Origin: Dendrobium chrysotoxum
Taxonomy: Eukaryota; Streptophyta; Magnoliopsida; Asparagales; Orchidaceae
Reading direction: 5' to 3'
Assembly: GCA_019925795.1 (NCBI GenBank)
Contig: CM034298.1
Span: 52,168,365 to 52,232,364 of the forward strand
Length of the DNA: 64,000 nucleotides
This document shows, one piece after another, positions 1 to 11,040 of the stretch (the stretch's first letter is position 1; every line of letters begins with the position of its first letter). The position numbers were made by a program, and so were the translations under genes. The notes under the pieces were generated by a model, which did no database searches, was not told the origin of the DNA, and saw only the letters and a program-made list of their open reading frames with translations.

Positions 1-2473
1 GTTCAATTGCTTGCTGGCGATCTGGTGCAAAGTTTCGCTTCTTCTGGATAATCGGTTTGCATGTTGGATTGACTTTGAGAGAGTGAACGATTACTTCGGG
101 GTCAATTCCAGGCATATCTGCTGGACTCCATGCAAAAATATCCTGATTTTCTCGTAGAAAAGCTGTAAAGTTTCTCTTCTCATCATCTGAGAGAAGTGAT
201 CCAATTCGCACTGTCTTTGAAGGATGCTCTTCAGATATAGATACAGTAATAAGGTCTTCCACAGGGGAAGCTCTCTGAGGAATATCTTCGCTCCGTAGAT
301 CAAAGTCCTCGATGCTTAGGGTAACCGTTGTACGAGACTTGATCTGCCTAAGATAGCAGGTTTGTGCTATTTGCTGATCTCCATATACTGTACCAACTCC
401 TGATGGGGTATGGAACTTCAGCTTGAGGTGAGGAATGGATGCGATGATCCCAAAAATTGACTGGAGCGGCCTCCCGAAGATGGCGTTATAAGCTGATTCT
501 GACTTCACCACGATGAATTGAATGGAGTGTGTAGTCTGTCGAGGAAATTCTCCAAGGACTACCGGGAGACTGATTATTCCTTCTGCTTGTACAGGTCGAT
601 TATCAAATCCATATAAAGGACCTGCAGCAGGTTGAAGTTTTTCTCTTGAGAGACCCATGTTGAGAAAAGTAGAGTAGAACAGGACATCTACGGAGCTTCC
701 GTTGTCCACCAGAATTCTTTTGACATTGTAGCACGGGTCACCAATGCCTGCGTTTATGACAAGTGGATCTTGATGGGGGGTTTTCACTCCTTCCAGGTCG
801 GAATCATCAAATGTGATGGAGTGATCAATACGAGCCTTTTTTGGAGTTGGGTTTTCTTCTACAGTCAAAAAGACTTGGTCGGATAGTAAGGGGCCTCCTG
901 CGATTGTTTCAATTTCGCCCAACGTTATCCGGTTGTTTACTGGCTGCCTTTGTGATTGATTTTGCCCCCCAGTGGGATGAGCTTCTTCTCGGGTAGGTGG
1001 ATTCCCAATAAATTGTCGAAGATAGCCCTGACGGATGAGTCTTTCAATCTCCTCCTTAAGTTGCCTGCAGGATTCAGTAGTGTGGCCACGACTACGATGA
1101 AAGTGGCAGTACTGATCTTGGTTTCCTGTATTCTGCTTTAAAGGATGCGGCCACTTCACTTTGTCCTGATCTTGAATCGCCATCAACACATTTGCTCGAG
1201 AGGTGTTGAGCAGAGTGTACTCCTTCCCCTGTCGGGGTTCTCGTCGTGGCATTGGGGGTCTAGGAGGTAGATTGCTCTTCCCTTGCTTTTTCCGTTGTGA
1301 TGACGGATTATCCATCTCAGGTGCTCCCTTGCGCTTCCCAGTGGGTTGCTCGAACTGTTTTCTGTGAGCGTTTATTGCCTCATCTGCTGATATCTGTGCT
1401 TCCACACGATGGATCAGATCGGCATATGAATGAACAGTATCGCGCATAAGTGCCGAATAGAAGGGGCCAGGACGAAGTCCTCCAAGAAAGACCCCTCTGA
1501 GCAATTCTGGGTCTACTCCTAGGATTTGTCGAGCCTCGATAGAAAATTGTCGAAAGTACTCTTTCAACGATTCTCCCTCGCTTTGACGAATCCCGGAAAG
1601 GTGAGAAGAATCCTTAGTAATTCTTCGGTTGGCCACGAACTGCTCGACAAACACCTTGGCCAATTTAACAAATGTGGGGATCGTTCCGGCTGGAAGTGAA
1701 TATTACCATGTTCGAGCTTGTCCTTTAAGAGTAGCAGGGAAAACCTGGCAAAGGAGTGCATCTGAAGCTCGTTGAATATGCATGATGGTCCTGTAATGGT
1801 CGATGTGCTCGTACGGGTCGGATGTCCCATCGTAGGATTCAATGCTTGGCAGCTTAAAGCCAACCGGGATAGGGTGTCGAAGAATGGCTTCTGTCAGGGG
1901 TGACGATCCCTGGAAATCCCACTGACGAAGAGGTGGCCTTATGCCTCCTGTAGGGAATTCCTCCCGGACTAATTGTCGCAGTTCGTGGCGTAGGGCGTTG
2001 CGAGGGAACTCAGCAATGTGAGGTTGGGCTAGCTCTTCAGGAAGGTCTTGAGGAAGGCGAGATTGCTGACTTGCATGCGGAGGATGGGTAGAACTTGCTG
2101 TATCAACCAGCTCGTTCTCTTGATGTGACTGTAAACGCCTCCTGGGTGGAGGAAGAGGATTCTCAGCCTGAAGATGTTCGATTTGAACAGCTTCAACACA
2201 TGGCGGATCTCGAGGGAGAAGAACCTCCTCCTGAGGTGCTAGGGTCGGTTGTCGAGTCTCTCGCAGGAGGTGTAGGATCTCGTTTTGAGATTCTTCCATC
2301 TTTCGGATTCGCTCCTCCAAAGAAGGCCCTGAGGTTCCTTCTCCAGCAATGTGTTGCCCCCCAGGAAGAAAGGGGGCAGAAACTTGATGTCCACAATTTA
2401 TAGACTGGTTTCTGGATTGGGGAGAGTGGGAGCGGGAGGCTCCTATGAGGCGATTGCTACGCCTATTGACCAT
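1..2473 (-). pseudogene. gag-protease polyprotein, one nonsense codon, runs off window
   Basis: Structural and protease part of a Ty3/gypsy polyprotein. The first ATG in frame is at 2473 (MVNRRSNRL); an upstream TTG at 2524 is also in frame. Seen in order: a proline- and glutamate-rich N-terminus; the retrotransposon gag core (YDGTSDPYEHIDHY at about 1830, ending GQARTW); a CCHC-like zinc knuckle (first Cys codon 1106-1108, last 1067-1069); a retroviral-type protease with catalytic DNGSS (Asp codon 704-706); then a linker with FAWSPADMPGID and QKKRNFAPD leading to reverse transcriptase at the edge. The frame is broken only by TAA at 1703-1705, directly after GQARTW, where relatives carry an aromatic residue. 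I translated the 1702 nt after it by eye and found no further stop. Otherwise the copy looks young. Confidence 0.8.
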
Positions 2474-2507
2474 CGTAGCAATACTTGAAGTTGTGGGATA
2501 AGAGTTT

Positions 2508-2523
2508 CCCACAGACGGCGCCA
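2508..2523 (-). other. Primer-binding site (TGGCGCCG-type)
   Basis: On the minus strand the sequence TGGCGCCGTCTGTGGG starts 3 nt after the LTR end. This motif follows the 5' LTR in many plant Ty3/gypsy elements and is the expected tRNA-priming site. I do not assign the tRNA firmly; the first bases resemble an aspartate tRNA 3' end. Confidence 0.7.
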
Positions 2524-2769
2524 AACTGGTGCGGGCTCAAATATACGCGGCGATAGAATTTAAATTTCCGTCTCAGCGTTGTACGTATATCCAGCACACA
2601 AACAGAATTGAAATAGTAACACCAGGATTTTTACGTGAAAAACCCTGGAAAGGGAAAAAACCACGGGGCCGTGCCCAGTTGAAAGAGTTCCACTAGTGTT
2701 GTTTGAAATACAAGGCTGATTCGTCCTTTAAATTCAGGACGATTGGATTACAACGAGTATCAGTTACAA

Positions 2770-3075
2770 GGACAGGCAGAATTCCGACGTCACTCGGGGT
2801 GTCGAGCAGAATTCCGGCGTCGGGCAGAATTCCGACGTTGCTCCCCTGTCGGGCAGAATTCCGGCGTCACTTGGAGAGAAGTCCGGCGTCACTTCGAGAG
2901 AAGTCCGGCGTCACTCGGGCGTCGGGTAGGATTCCGGCGTCACTCGGCGTCGGGTAGAATTCCGGCGTCGGGCAGAATTCCGACGTTGCTCCCCTGTCGG
3001 GCAGAGCTCTGGCGTCCCTCGAGCGCCTGGTGGTACTTCGGTGGTGTTCCGGCGGCGTTCCGGCGGAGTTCCGGC
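2770..3075. repeat. GC-rich tandem repeat inside LTR copy 1
   Basis: About ten degenerate units of roughly 19-30 bp built around GAATTCCGGCGTC and GAAGTCCGGCGTCAC. The block sits at the position where copy 2 carries AAGAACTCCAGCGGTGG-type units and copy 3 GGTGGTGG-type units, so the array turns over fast within the family. Open reading frames across it are by-products of the repeat. Confidence 0.85.
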
Positions 3076-3184
3076 GGTGGTCGAGGAGGAGCTGTTCCCT
3101 CCTAGGCTTCTCTTCTCTTCTTCTTCTCTTCTTCTCTTCTTCTTCTCTTCTTGGCTTGGGTCCCCTCTTAAGAGAAATGAGGGG

Positions 3185-3193
3185 TTATTTATA
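3185..3193 (-). promoter_or_regulatory. TATA box of LTR copy 1
   Basis: TATAAATAA on the minus strand, followed in the transcription direction by a pyrimidine/purine-rich stretch and the tandem block. The same box is kept in copy 3 (about 34908-34916), consistent with the LTR promoter. Confidence 0.6.
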
Positions 3194-3653
3194 GTTTTTC
3201 TGGAGTGGCATAGCCCGTAAATATGTGAGGGATCAAGGGCAAATAAGGAGTGATCCGAACGAACGGTCGATATTGAATCCCTTGATCGTGAGCCGTTTAT
3301 CAAGAATTTGAAGGTCTTAATGATATCAGAATTCTGCGATCTTGGGCTCGTTGGATTCGTCTCGTCGAGCCGCTCGATTCTAGTATAAGCTCGTCAAAAT
3401 CGGAGACCGTTTGGTAACTCAAATTGCTGTTTGATGCTTCCAACAGCACTTCGGGCCCTTGATCTGGACTCGTTTGGGCTCGGATTGAGTCGAATTTGGT
3501 GTTGTTGGATTCGTATTTCCGAGACGCTCAGTTTGACTGTAAGCTTGCTGAAATCGGAGTTTAAATAGTCTCCGAATTAATTTTTGAAGTTTCCAACTTG
3601 AGTTTTTCCTCGAGATTCGTGCCCGATCGAGATAATTTTCTGATAACGTATCA

Positions 3654-5409
3654 ATTATAATATCTAAAAGCATTAGCATAAAGCATAACTTAATCCATTC
3701 GTTCAGCCAAATCATGAAATAGAGAAAAAAAAGAGAAATTTGAGAGAAAAGAGAGGAAAGAGATAAAGAAATCTAAATTTGGAGGTTGCAGAGTGTTTGT
3801 CAGTCGGGACAGTTGAAAGATTTACTCGTCTTGCTGTAAGGAATCATTATCCTATTTCTGATTTCAAAAATTTTATATTGTTAGTATTTTTTTGATCAAA
3901 TTTGTATTTTTGTTACTGATAAATGACGATAATTTTGTATTAGTAGAACTTTCACAGTGTAAATTTTTATATGTTATAGAGATTGAGATTATGAACATTT
4001 TGAGTATTTATTTGAGATTTTTTACTAGGTGATTTTGAAAACACAATGATTTTTACCTTCTTAAGAATTTATTTTGACGTCTAAAAATAGTGATTTAGTT
4101 CAACTATAGCTTCAGAATATTATTTTATATAATATTTGATGATTTGATTAAATTCTAAAAAAATTAATTTTTGCTCAGTATGATTTTGTTGTCTACCATT
4201 AGGACATTTTGACACTTTCGGAATTAAGCTCAATTATGCTTTATTTACTGCAGTGCATTGAAAATAAATATGAATATGTGATTGGATTGAGTAATAGATG
4301 GTCACTATTACTATTATAGTACTGTGATAATAATATGTGTGTGAAAGACAAGTAAGGGCTGGTTGACCCGTTGATTGGAGACTGATTGACTATACAGGAT
4401 AATGGTCCAACGGGCTTTCCTTTAAATACTGTGATTTAGTGTTATCCTCTAATGATTCACGTGATACACTAATTGAGAGTTATAAGAAAATGATTACTGT
4501 GCCGACATGCAAAGACTGATGGCTCTATTTGCTAAGCAAACAGTTTACTGACACTGATATAATATTGAAAAACACCATGTAACCAGAATTCTTACTTGTT
4601 TAGTGTGACTATTTGAATGAATGTTATTGATGCATTGTTCATATTACTGTATGAATTTATTATTAACACTATTACTAATTTATTTATATAAAAAGTATGA
4701 TATATTCATCAAGCACGTAGTATATAAGATATACTGAGCATGTGATTAAGATATTAATTTAATACTTGTATAGAATAACTGGATAGCATGTGTACATTCT
4801 TATATGATTTTACTATATTGATTTGATTTCAATAGTCTTTACTGATATTTTGATTTGATGTTTTATTTGATTTCTGTACTGATTGATATTATGGATATGA
4901 AAATTGCTTTATAGATTTAACACTCGTACTTATTTACTGGCTTCCATATCATAGTATTTTATTATTTATGGATTCTACTATTACTGCATGCAAATTTTAC
5001 TATTTCTTCACTGATTCAATGATCATATGAATGTAACTACTATAATTTGACTGTTGACATGCATATTGCTCCTTTGTTGTGCTTTAAATTTAGTTATAGG
5101 TTTTGGTGATCTGCTAAATTTTTTAGCTCATTATATGTGCTTAAATATTTTCAAGTTTGGGCAGAGGATCAGGAGTGTGGGATTAACCAGGATTCCTCAG
5201 GTTCTATTTCTTTTTTTTATATTAGCTATTCTTTTGTACTTAGGATAAAGTAGTTATAATATGATTATATAGATCCTGAATAGTGCATATAATTTTTGAT
5301 AATTAAATACATATGTATATATTGATGTTTTGATCGAAAGTTTTATTTTGCTGCTATGGATATTGATAAAAGAAATTAGATAGCTAAGGTTATTATTTAT
5401 TAAAAGATT
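3654..5409. other. AT-rich intergenic stretch, no gene seen
   Basis: Mostly AT-rich sequence with a GA-rich patch at 3719-3770. A pocket at 4345-4500 has LTR-like composition. I could assign no coding region, RNA gene or clear repeat border. Confidence 0.5.
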
Positions 5410-5443
5410 AAAGAATAATTCTTCCAAATTAGATTATGGAGCA

Positions 5444-6072
5444 TCACATATGGTGAGATATTGTAGAGCCGATAATTATTCGATAAAGAGATGGGCTAGA
5501 AAATGGTTGATTGTTGTCAATAGTAGTGGGAGGTTTGACTGTGGAAGGCATTGTAGCAGGTTTGCAATATTTTAGGGCAGATTTTTGGAGAATGTCAGTG
5601 GCATACCTTATTTGATTGAGAATATAGGAGGTTGGGGTGGAGTGTATTTGAATGCCAAGGAAGTGGGATGTTGGGCCAAGGTCTTTTAGGGAGAAGTGGG
5701 TTTGAAGCTCATGAATGAGGGTTGTTATGATTGATGGGTTAGAACCAATGATGAGGATGTCATCCATGTATAGAAGGAGGTAGGTAGTGGTGGTTGAGGA
5801 GTTTTAAATAAGTAAAGAAGGGTTAAAGTGACTGAAATGAAAATCATGATTGAGGAGAAAGTCAGAGAAGGTGTGAAACCATTGGCGCGGTGCCTGTTTG
5901 AGGCCGTAGAGGGCTTGTGTAATTTGTAAACATGTGTTGGATGTAAGGGATCGATGATGGTGTCATTGAGTTTGCCATGTATGAAGGCATTTGTGACATC
6001 TAGTTGACAGACAGACCAATAATTGTGGAGAGCAAGCATAAGAAGGATGTGAATTATTGGCATTTTCTCCAT
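5444..6072 (-). pseudogene. Ty1/copia reverse transcriptase relic
   Basis: Two frame-shifted pieces: 5725-6072 carries QLDVTNAFIHGKL, and 5444-5767 carries the catalytic DD motif (MDDILII) followed by SLKDLGPTSHFLGIQI. Both are diagnostic of copia reverse transcriptase. The pieces overlap in different frames, so the copy is dead. Confidence 0.8.
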
Positions 6073-7489
6073 TGGGTTGAAATTCTCAGAGAAATTGATG
6101 TCGTATTCTCGATTGAAGCCTTAAGCAATAAGGCAGGCCTTTAGAAAATCAACATATCCATTGGATTTGAGTTTGGTTTTGTAGGTCCAATGACATTCAA
6201 GGATAGGTTATTCAAGAGGAGTTGGAACTAGGGACCAAGTGCCTTATCGTTGGAGTGCTTGGAATTCCATTGACATGGCTTATATCCATTCAAGAATTTT
6301 GGAGGCTTGTGAGAAGCATGTGGGGGTGAGGATTGAGGAGGTTTGAGATGACAATGTGAAGATTTATTTGGGTTTAAGATTATTGGTTTTGAGGCGAGTT
6401 TGCATAGGATGTGTTGGGATGGGTGGTGGTTTTGCTGATACGAAGTTCAGTTACATGGTTGTTGATGGAGTGATTATGGAAGATGAGGGAGAGCTATTGG
6501 TAAAGGGGAAGATATAGAAAATTTTGGCGGTTGATAAATGTTTATAGCATGCGTGGAAGTTGTATTGTGTAGAGAGGTGGGTGTAGCAAGAGAATTATAT
6601 GGAATGAGTAGAAAGGGTGGTATGGTGGGCGATTTTGATGGTGGAATTGGTGGATTATAATGTGGGAAGGTTACTTCTTAAAACTTAACATGGCGAGAGA
6701 GGATAATTTGCCAGTGGTGGGATTATAACATCAGTATTTGATTATGGAGGTTGAGTAACCTAGGATGATGTAGGGAACATATCGAGATAAGAGTTTATTG
6801 GTTGGTGGAATCCATGAGAAGCAAAGGGAGCCGAAGGTGCGAAGGTGTTTGTTTGGTGAGGAGTTGGTAATGTGATTTGTTGTTTGTATTTTTGGATGGA
6901 ACTCAGTTTATGAGATATGTGGAGGTGAGTAAGGCTTTGGTCCAGAATTACGGAGGATGGCTGGCAGCATGCAGAAGGGTTTTAGTGGTTTCAATGAGGT
7001 GTCTGTGCTTGTGTTCCAAGACACCATTGTGTTTAGGAATGTATGGGCAATTAAGTTGATGAACAATACCTTTGTTTATTAGATATTGATGAAATTAATT
7101 AGAGGTGTATTCCTCACCGTTACCTGAGCAAAATATTTTAATTTTACAATTGAATGAATTTGTTAGATGTTTTTTTTTTATTTTTGATGCATAGGAAAGA
7201 GCCAATATAATTTAGTAAAGTCATCAATGAAGATGACATAATATCGAAAACCATGAAGGATTGAAACTGGGGATGGACCCTAAACATCATAATGTATTAG
7301 ATGTAATAGTTTGGAAGTATGAGCAAATTTTGAGCTAAATGATAATTTGTGATACTTGGACATATTAAAAGAAGTGTATAAAAATTGTTGTGGTTTTGTA
7401 GAAAAGATTTGTAGAAGTTTTGTATGCTTTGAGGTAACAAAATTATGAGGATGACCCAATCTGGCATGCCATAGCTGTAGACTGGTTAG
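6073..7489 (-). pseudogene. Degraded copia integrase to RT region
   Basis: Lies between the protease/GAG-pre-integrase and RT remnants of the same element, where integrase belongs. No long frame survives. I infer identity mainly from position and minus-strand codon remnants. Confidence 0.5.
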
Positions 7490-8680
7490 TTAAGATGTGA
7501 GAGCCTTGAGTTGGGATGTAGTGCTTGCTAAGGTAATGGGATAAAGGCCATTACTACTATTTCCATGATGGATGATTTGGTTTGTCAATCGATCCTTGAT
7601 GACAAAATTGGATGAGTTGAAAAATATAGCAGTTGTTAATTTATGAATTGAAAGAAGATTGTGGGTTATGTTGGGAACATGAAGAATGTTGTGCAATAGA
7701 AGCTTATGATTGATTTGAGGTGTTGGTAGTAGACTAGTGCCTGTGTGGGAAATAGGAAGTGTGGAACCATTGCCAACTGAGATTGTATCCATTCTAGTGT
7801 ATTTAGTATATTGCTGTAGGTTTTTGAGAATGGAGGTCACCTGTGCAGAGACACCAGAGTCTAAGTACCATTCAACTTTGGGATGAAGTGAGTAGAGAGC
7901 TGATGTTGTTTGCTGTGTGGGTGAGTTATATTGAAGGTTATAGCGGTGCTAGCAGGTGATGACAATGTGTCCTGCTTTGCCTCAGATCTGGCAGAGGAGG
8001 TGTGATGATTATAGTGGATGACCACCACAGTTGGACTAGAAGGTGGTACAAAATTGAGGCGTTGTCTGGGTGGAAGTCCATGCCAAGAGTGGAAGTTGTG
8101 ACCGTGGGTTGCTATGAGAGCAACTGAGGAAGAGTTGGTGACAGGTAGCCTAAGATTTTCTGTTGCAATGTTAATTTTGTCATTGCATAGTAAGGAGTAG
8201 AAGTCATCGAGAGAAATGAGGGTTAATGTGGTGCGAATAGCTATTTTGAAGGATTGGTAGGTGTATGGTAAGCCATTAAGCGTGTATAAGATGATGCCTT
8301 CTAGATCTATGTATGAGCCAGCTTTCTTGGATGTTGTCAACGAGTGCTTTGATGTTGGAGAGGTATTGGGACGTGGAGAGATCCTTCATGGAGAAGTTAT
8401 GAAACTCTTTTTTGAGCTAAATAACTCTTGAATGACTTATGGGTTGTAGGCGTTTCTCTAGTGTTGTCCAGATCTCATGATAAGTGTTGAGGTTTAGGAT
8501 GTATGGTAGAATGGAAGTTGAAATGGTGGAGTATAGAGCTGCTGACAGGTTTTGATCGAACATAATCCAATTTTTATAGTCTAGGTTAGGTATTGATTTG
8601 TTGGTGTTAGAAAGGAGAAGTTTGGGTGGGCAGTTGAGAGCTCCTTTATGAAATCCGTAGAAGTGGTTTGCTGTAAACAT
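7490..8680 (-). pseudogene. Copia gag and protease relic
   Basis: Three broken pieces. 8417-8680 holds the gag N-terminal part (NWIMFDQNLSAALYSTIS, then HEIWTTLEKRLQPISHSRV). 7861-8340 holds YTLNGLPYTYQSFKIAIRT and ends near WYLDSG-type protease sequence. 7490-7840 matches the post-protease region (GNGSTLPISHTG, LHNILHVPNITHNLLSIH). Order and motifs parallel the intact copia protein at 52296-55730. Confidence 0.8.
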
Positions 8681-8901
8681 CTTGAGGATTTGAAGGCGTC
8701 ATATAGGGTAGTTATTGCTACTAAGTTGAATATGAATAATTTTTTTATAGTTGGACATGAAAAATTTTAGGGAGGTGGGTATAGAAGTATCAGTCATTGT
8801 AGAGAGAGGGTTTTGAGCGATGATCTGAGTTATCGTGGAGGTGTTGGAAGATTCCCCCATTATTTTCTAGTGTTGAAGAGAGGTGTCGTTGGGCAATTGG
8901 G

Positions 8902-8911
8902 TCTGATACCA
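8902..8911 (-). other. Primer-binding site, tRNA-iMet type
   Basis: TGGTATCAGA on the minus strand, directly abutting the LTR end. It is the canonical primer-binding site of Ty1/copia elements, and the same motif follows the 5' LTR of the intact element at 52194. Confidence 0.75.
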
Positions 8912-9169
8912 TGAAGAGGTTTCTAGCAGAGAGGATTAAATATAGTGGAGAAACTTCAAAGTAGAACTTAACTAGAGAGTAAAGAGAAGGAATTATTGCT
9001 TTATTTTATCATGGAAAAACTCTTATACATAATATGTGTATACATATAAGAAGTGGAGGTAGTACACTTCTCAGTTGGTACAGGGTATATGTGGTTGGTA
9101 GCAGATGCAGCAGGTGAGGCCGAGGTAAGTAGAGCCGTGCTACATAAGAGTAGTGGAGAGCTATCAACA
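8912..9169 (-). repeat. 5' LTR of the decayed copia element
   Basis: 258 bp. On the minus strand it begins TGTTGATAGC and ends CTCTTCA right before the primer-binding site. The inner end is well supported. The outer end at 9169 is inferred from the TG...CA rule only, since the second LTR is absent. Confidence 0.6.
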
Positions 9170-10032
9170 AGCTTATAAAGAGATCTTATTTGTAAATAGC
9201 TTATCAATTTCAAAGTTCCAGATTTTACTTTTCAACAACCTTTTCATCATATATTTTTCATCATGAAATTGAACTGTTTCATTACTTGAGCAAGATTCAT
9301 TACCATAAGAGCAAAAGAGATATTCCTTACAGCAAATATCATCAAGTATTTCAAGGGGTGAAAATTTTTATAGAGATCCTTTATTGATTTCTAAGTTTGT
9401 TTGAATTTCACCACTATAAGTTTTCAAATCAATTTCTATAAACTAAAAGCTTTGATTCATTGTGAGCAAAGTCTTCACAATATGAAATCCTTCAAGACAC
9501 ATCAAGTGTGTTATTTCATTTGGAAGAAAGTTAATACAATATTAAGCAAATGACTAAGAAAATGTTTGTGTTCACCTTTTTATTTTATTTTATTTTGTTG
9601 TAATTGTATTTTGATATAAAATAAAAACATGTTGATAAGCTATCAAGTATTTTTTTGTGATCGTGGTGGCATTGGTGGTGATTGGCCACCGATGATGGAT
9701 GCAATTGGTAGCGTCAACAAGGAGTGTTAGTGGCTTGCAGCAACAAGCTCTGGGTGGGTTTTATTTTCAAAATAATGAAAACATTTAAAAGTTAATTTTA
9801 CTATTTTAAAAAATAAATTAATTTATTTTTAAAAATAAAACAAAAAAGTTGAAAACACCAAGTAAATATTTTTTAAATTAAAAAAAATTTATTCGAAATA
9901 ACCCCCATATCATTCATTTCTCATTTATAATGAGGTTTAACACACTTACGTAGTATTACTACTTAACCAATCTTTTAGAATATTATTTAATGAGTAAATT
10001 TCATTGTTTACTACTTGTATATAGTTTATGAG
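9170..10032. other. AT-rich stretch, nothing recognised
   Basis: Low-GC sequence with A/T runs around 9780-9900 and a small GC-richer patch with GGTGG repeats near 9660-9760. No coding signal. Confidence 0.5.
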
Positions 10033-10368
10033 TGATACGGGCTGAGAAATTTGCGTCGGTAGAGTGAAAAAACTTTTATTTCCTAGTGAAGCACAAAAAA
10101 TTAGCACATGAATAAGAACTTGAGGATATAGAGAGACACAAGAGTTTTTATGTGGAAAACCCTAAAAAGGAAAAAAACCACAGGGCCTCGCCCAGTTAAA
10201 AGGATTCCAATATTGTTTGAAGGAAATACAGAGATCGAGCCTTTTCAAACTTAAATAAATGGAGAATGAAATATGTTGTGAATTTTGCCAAACTTTTGCC
10301 AGGTGCTTATGATCTTGAATAGATAGCAGATGAATGAGCAAAATTTTGGTGACGGTCAAGAAGCACTC
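10033..10368 (-). repeat. Family-1 LTR copy 2, left segment
   Basis: Starts TGATACGGGC (plus view) and aligns with 2527-2860 and 34237-34560. The shared stretch GTGGAAAACCC followed by AAAAAACCACAGGGCC near 10150-10190 matches both other copies. It is cut at 10368 by insertion A; the remainder continues at 17901-17958 and 21626-22185. Flanking ATGAG lies at 10028-10032. Confidence 0.8.
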
Positions 10369-10399
10369 TGTTGATGTCATTTTTGAATGAAGTCACTAG

Positions 10400-11040
10400 G
10401 ACCAATCCAAACCCTAGGATCTTTTTAGTCCTTAGGATCAATCTTGACCCTAGGATCAATCTAGATCTTAGATTCAAATCAATTCAAACCTCAAAGTTCA
10501 AACCCACCCAGATTTTAATTAGTTCAAGCTTCAATCACTCCTGACCCTAGGATTAGTTCAGATCCTTAGTCAATCTTGATTCAAATCATTCAAGACCTTT
10601 TATTAATTCAAATATTAAACCAATCCAGACTTCAATCAATTCAAATATCAAATCAATTTAATCTTCAATTAATCCAGATCCCAGATCTATCTTGGTTTCA
10701 GATCAATCTCGGCCCTAGGATTTAGTCAAATCTTAGGATCAATATAATCTCCAGACCTATCCAGGACCTTAGGATCTATTCTACACACTAAGATCCTTTT
10801 AAAATCTAGACCTTATGATCTACTTTGGTCCTAAGATTCTTTTAGATCTCAGACCACAGGATTTCTAGACCTTGGGATCCTTTTAGACTCTAGGCCCTAG
10901 GATCCTCCTAGACCCTAGGATCCTCCTAGACCCTAGGATTCTTTTAGGCTCCAGATCCTATTATCTTCTTAGGCCTTAGGACCTACTTAGACCTTAGATC
11001 TATTCAGACCTTAAATCAATTTAGATCCTAGATCGATCTG
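10400..11040. repeat. CCTAGGATC degenerate tandem block
   Basis: Some twenty imperfect units of about 20-30 bp (ACCCTAGGATC, CTTTTAGACC, CCTTAGGATC) at the start of copy A. The core CCTAGG is palindromic. Copy B keeps only a faint, decayed version. Confidence 0.8.

Larger units (their letters stand above)
1..3653 (-). mobile_element. Ty3/gypsy (Tat/Retand-like) retrotransposon, 5' part
   Basis: Reading the minus strand from high to low coordinates, one sees an LTR (3653 to 2527), a primer-binding site 3 nt inside it, then gag, a zinc knuckle, an aspartic protease and the first residues of the reverse transcriptase linker at the window edge. The order LTR-PBS-gag-protease and the protease DNGSS motif are typical of plant Ty3/gypsy elements of the Tat/Retand group (family knowledge). 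The rest of pol and the 3' LTR lie to the left of the window, so the target-site duplication cannot be tested. Two more LTRs of this family lie at 10033-22185 (interrupted) and 34237-35373. Confidence 0.85.
2527..3653 (-). repeat. 5' LTR of the gypsy element (family 1, copy 1)
   Basis: About 1127 bp. On the minus strand it starts TGATACGTT and ends GCCCGCACCA. The borders come from comparison with copy 3 (34237-35373) and the left end of copy 2 (10033), and from the primer-binding site next to the inner end. It contains a TATAAATAA box (minus strand, 3185-3193), a polypyrimidine tract (3108-3153, plus-strand view) and a GC-rich tandem repeat block. Confidence 0.85.
5410..9169 (-). mobile_element. 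Decayed Ty1/copia element lacking its 3' end
   Basis: On the minus strand: LTR (9169 to 8912), iMet-type primer-binding site, gag, protease and GAG-pre-integrase region, degraded integrase, then reverse transcriptase to about 5410. RNase H and the 3' LTR are missing. Gag is related to that of the intact element at 52296 (shared DQNLSAALYS and HEIW motifs), so both belong to the same broad copia group, probably Ale/Retrofit-like. Confidence 0.8.

Noticed and set aside
2703..3105. Plus-strand open frames of 84 and 120 codons
   Set aside because: They read through the GC-rich tandem block of the LTR; the repetitive peptide is a by-product.
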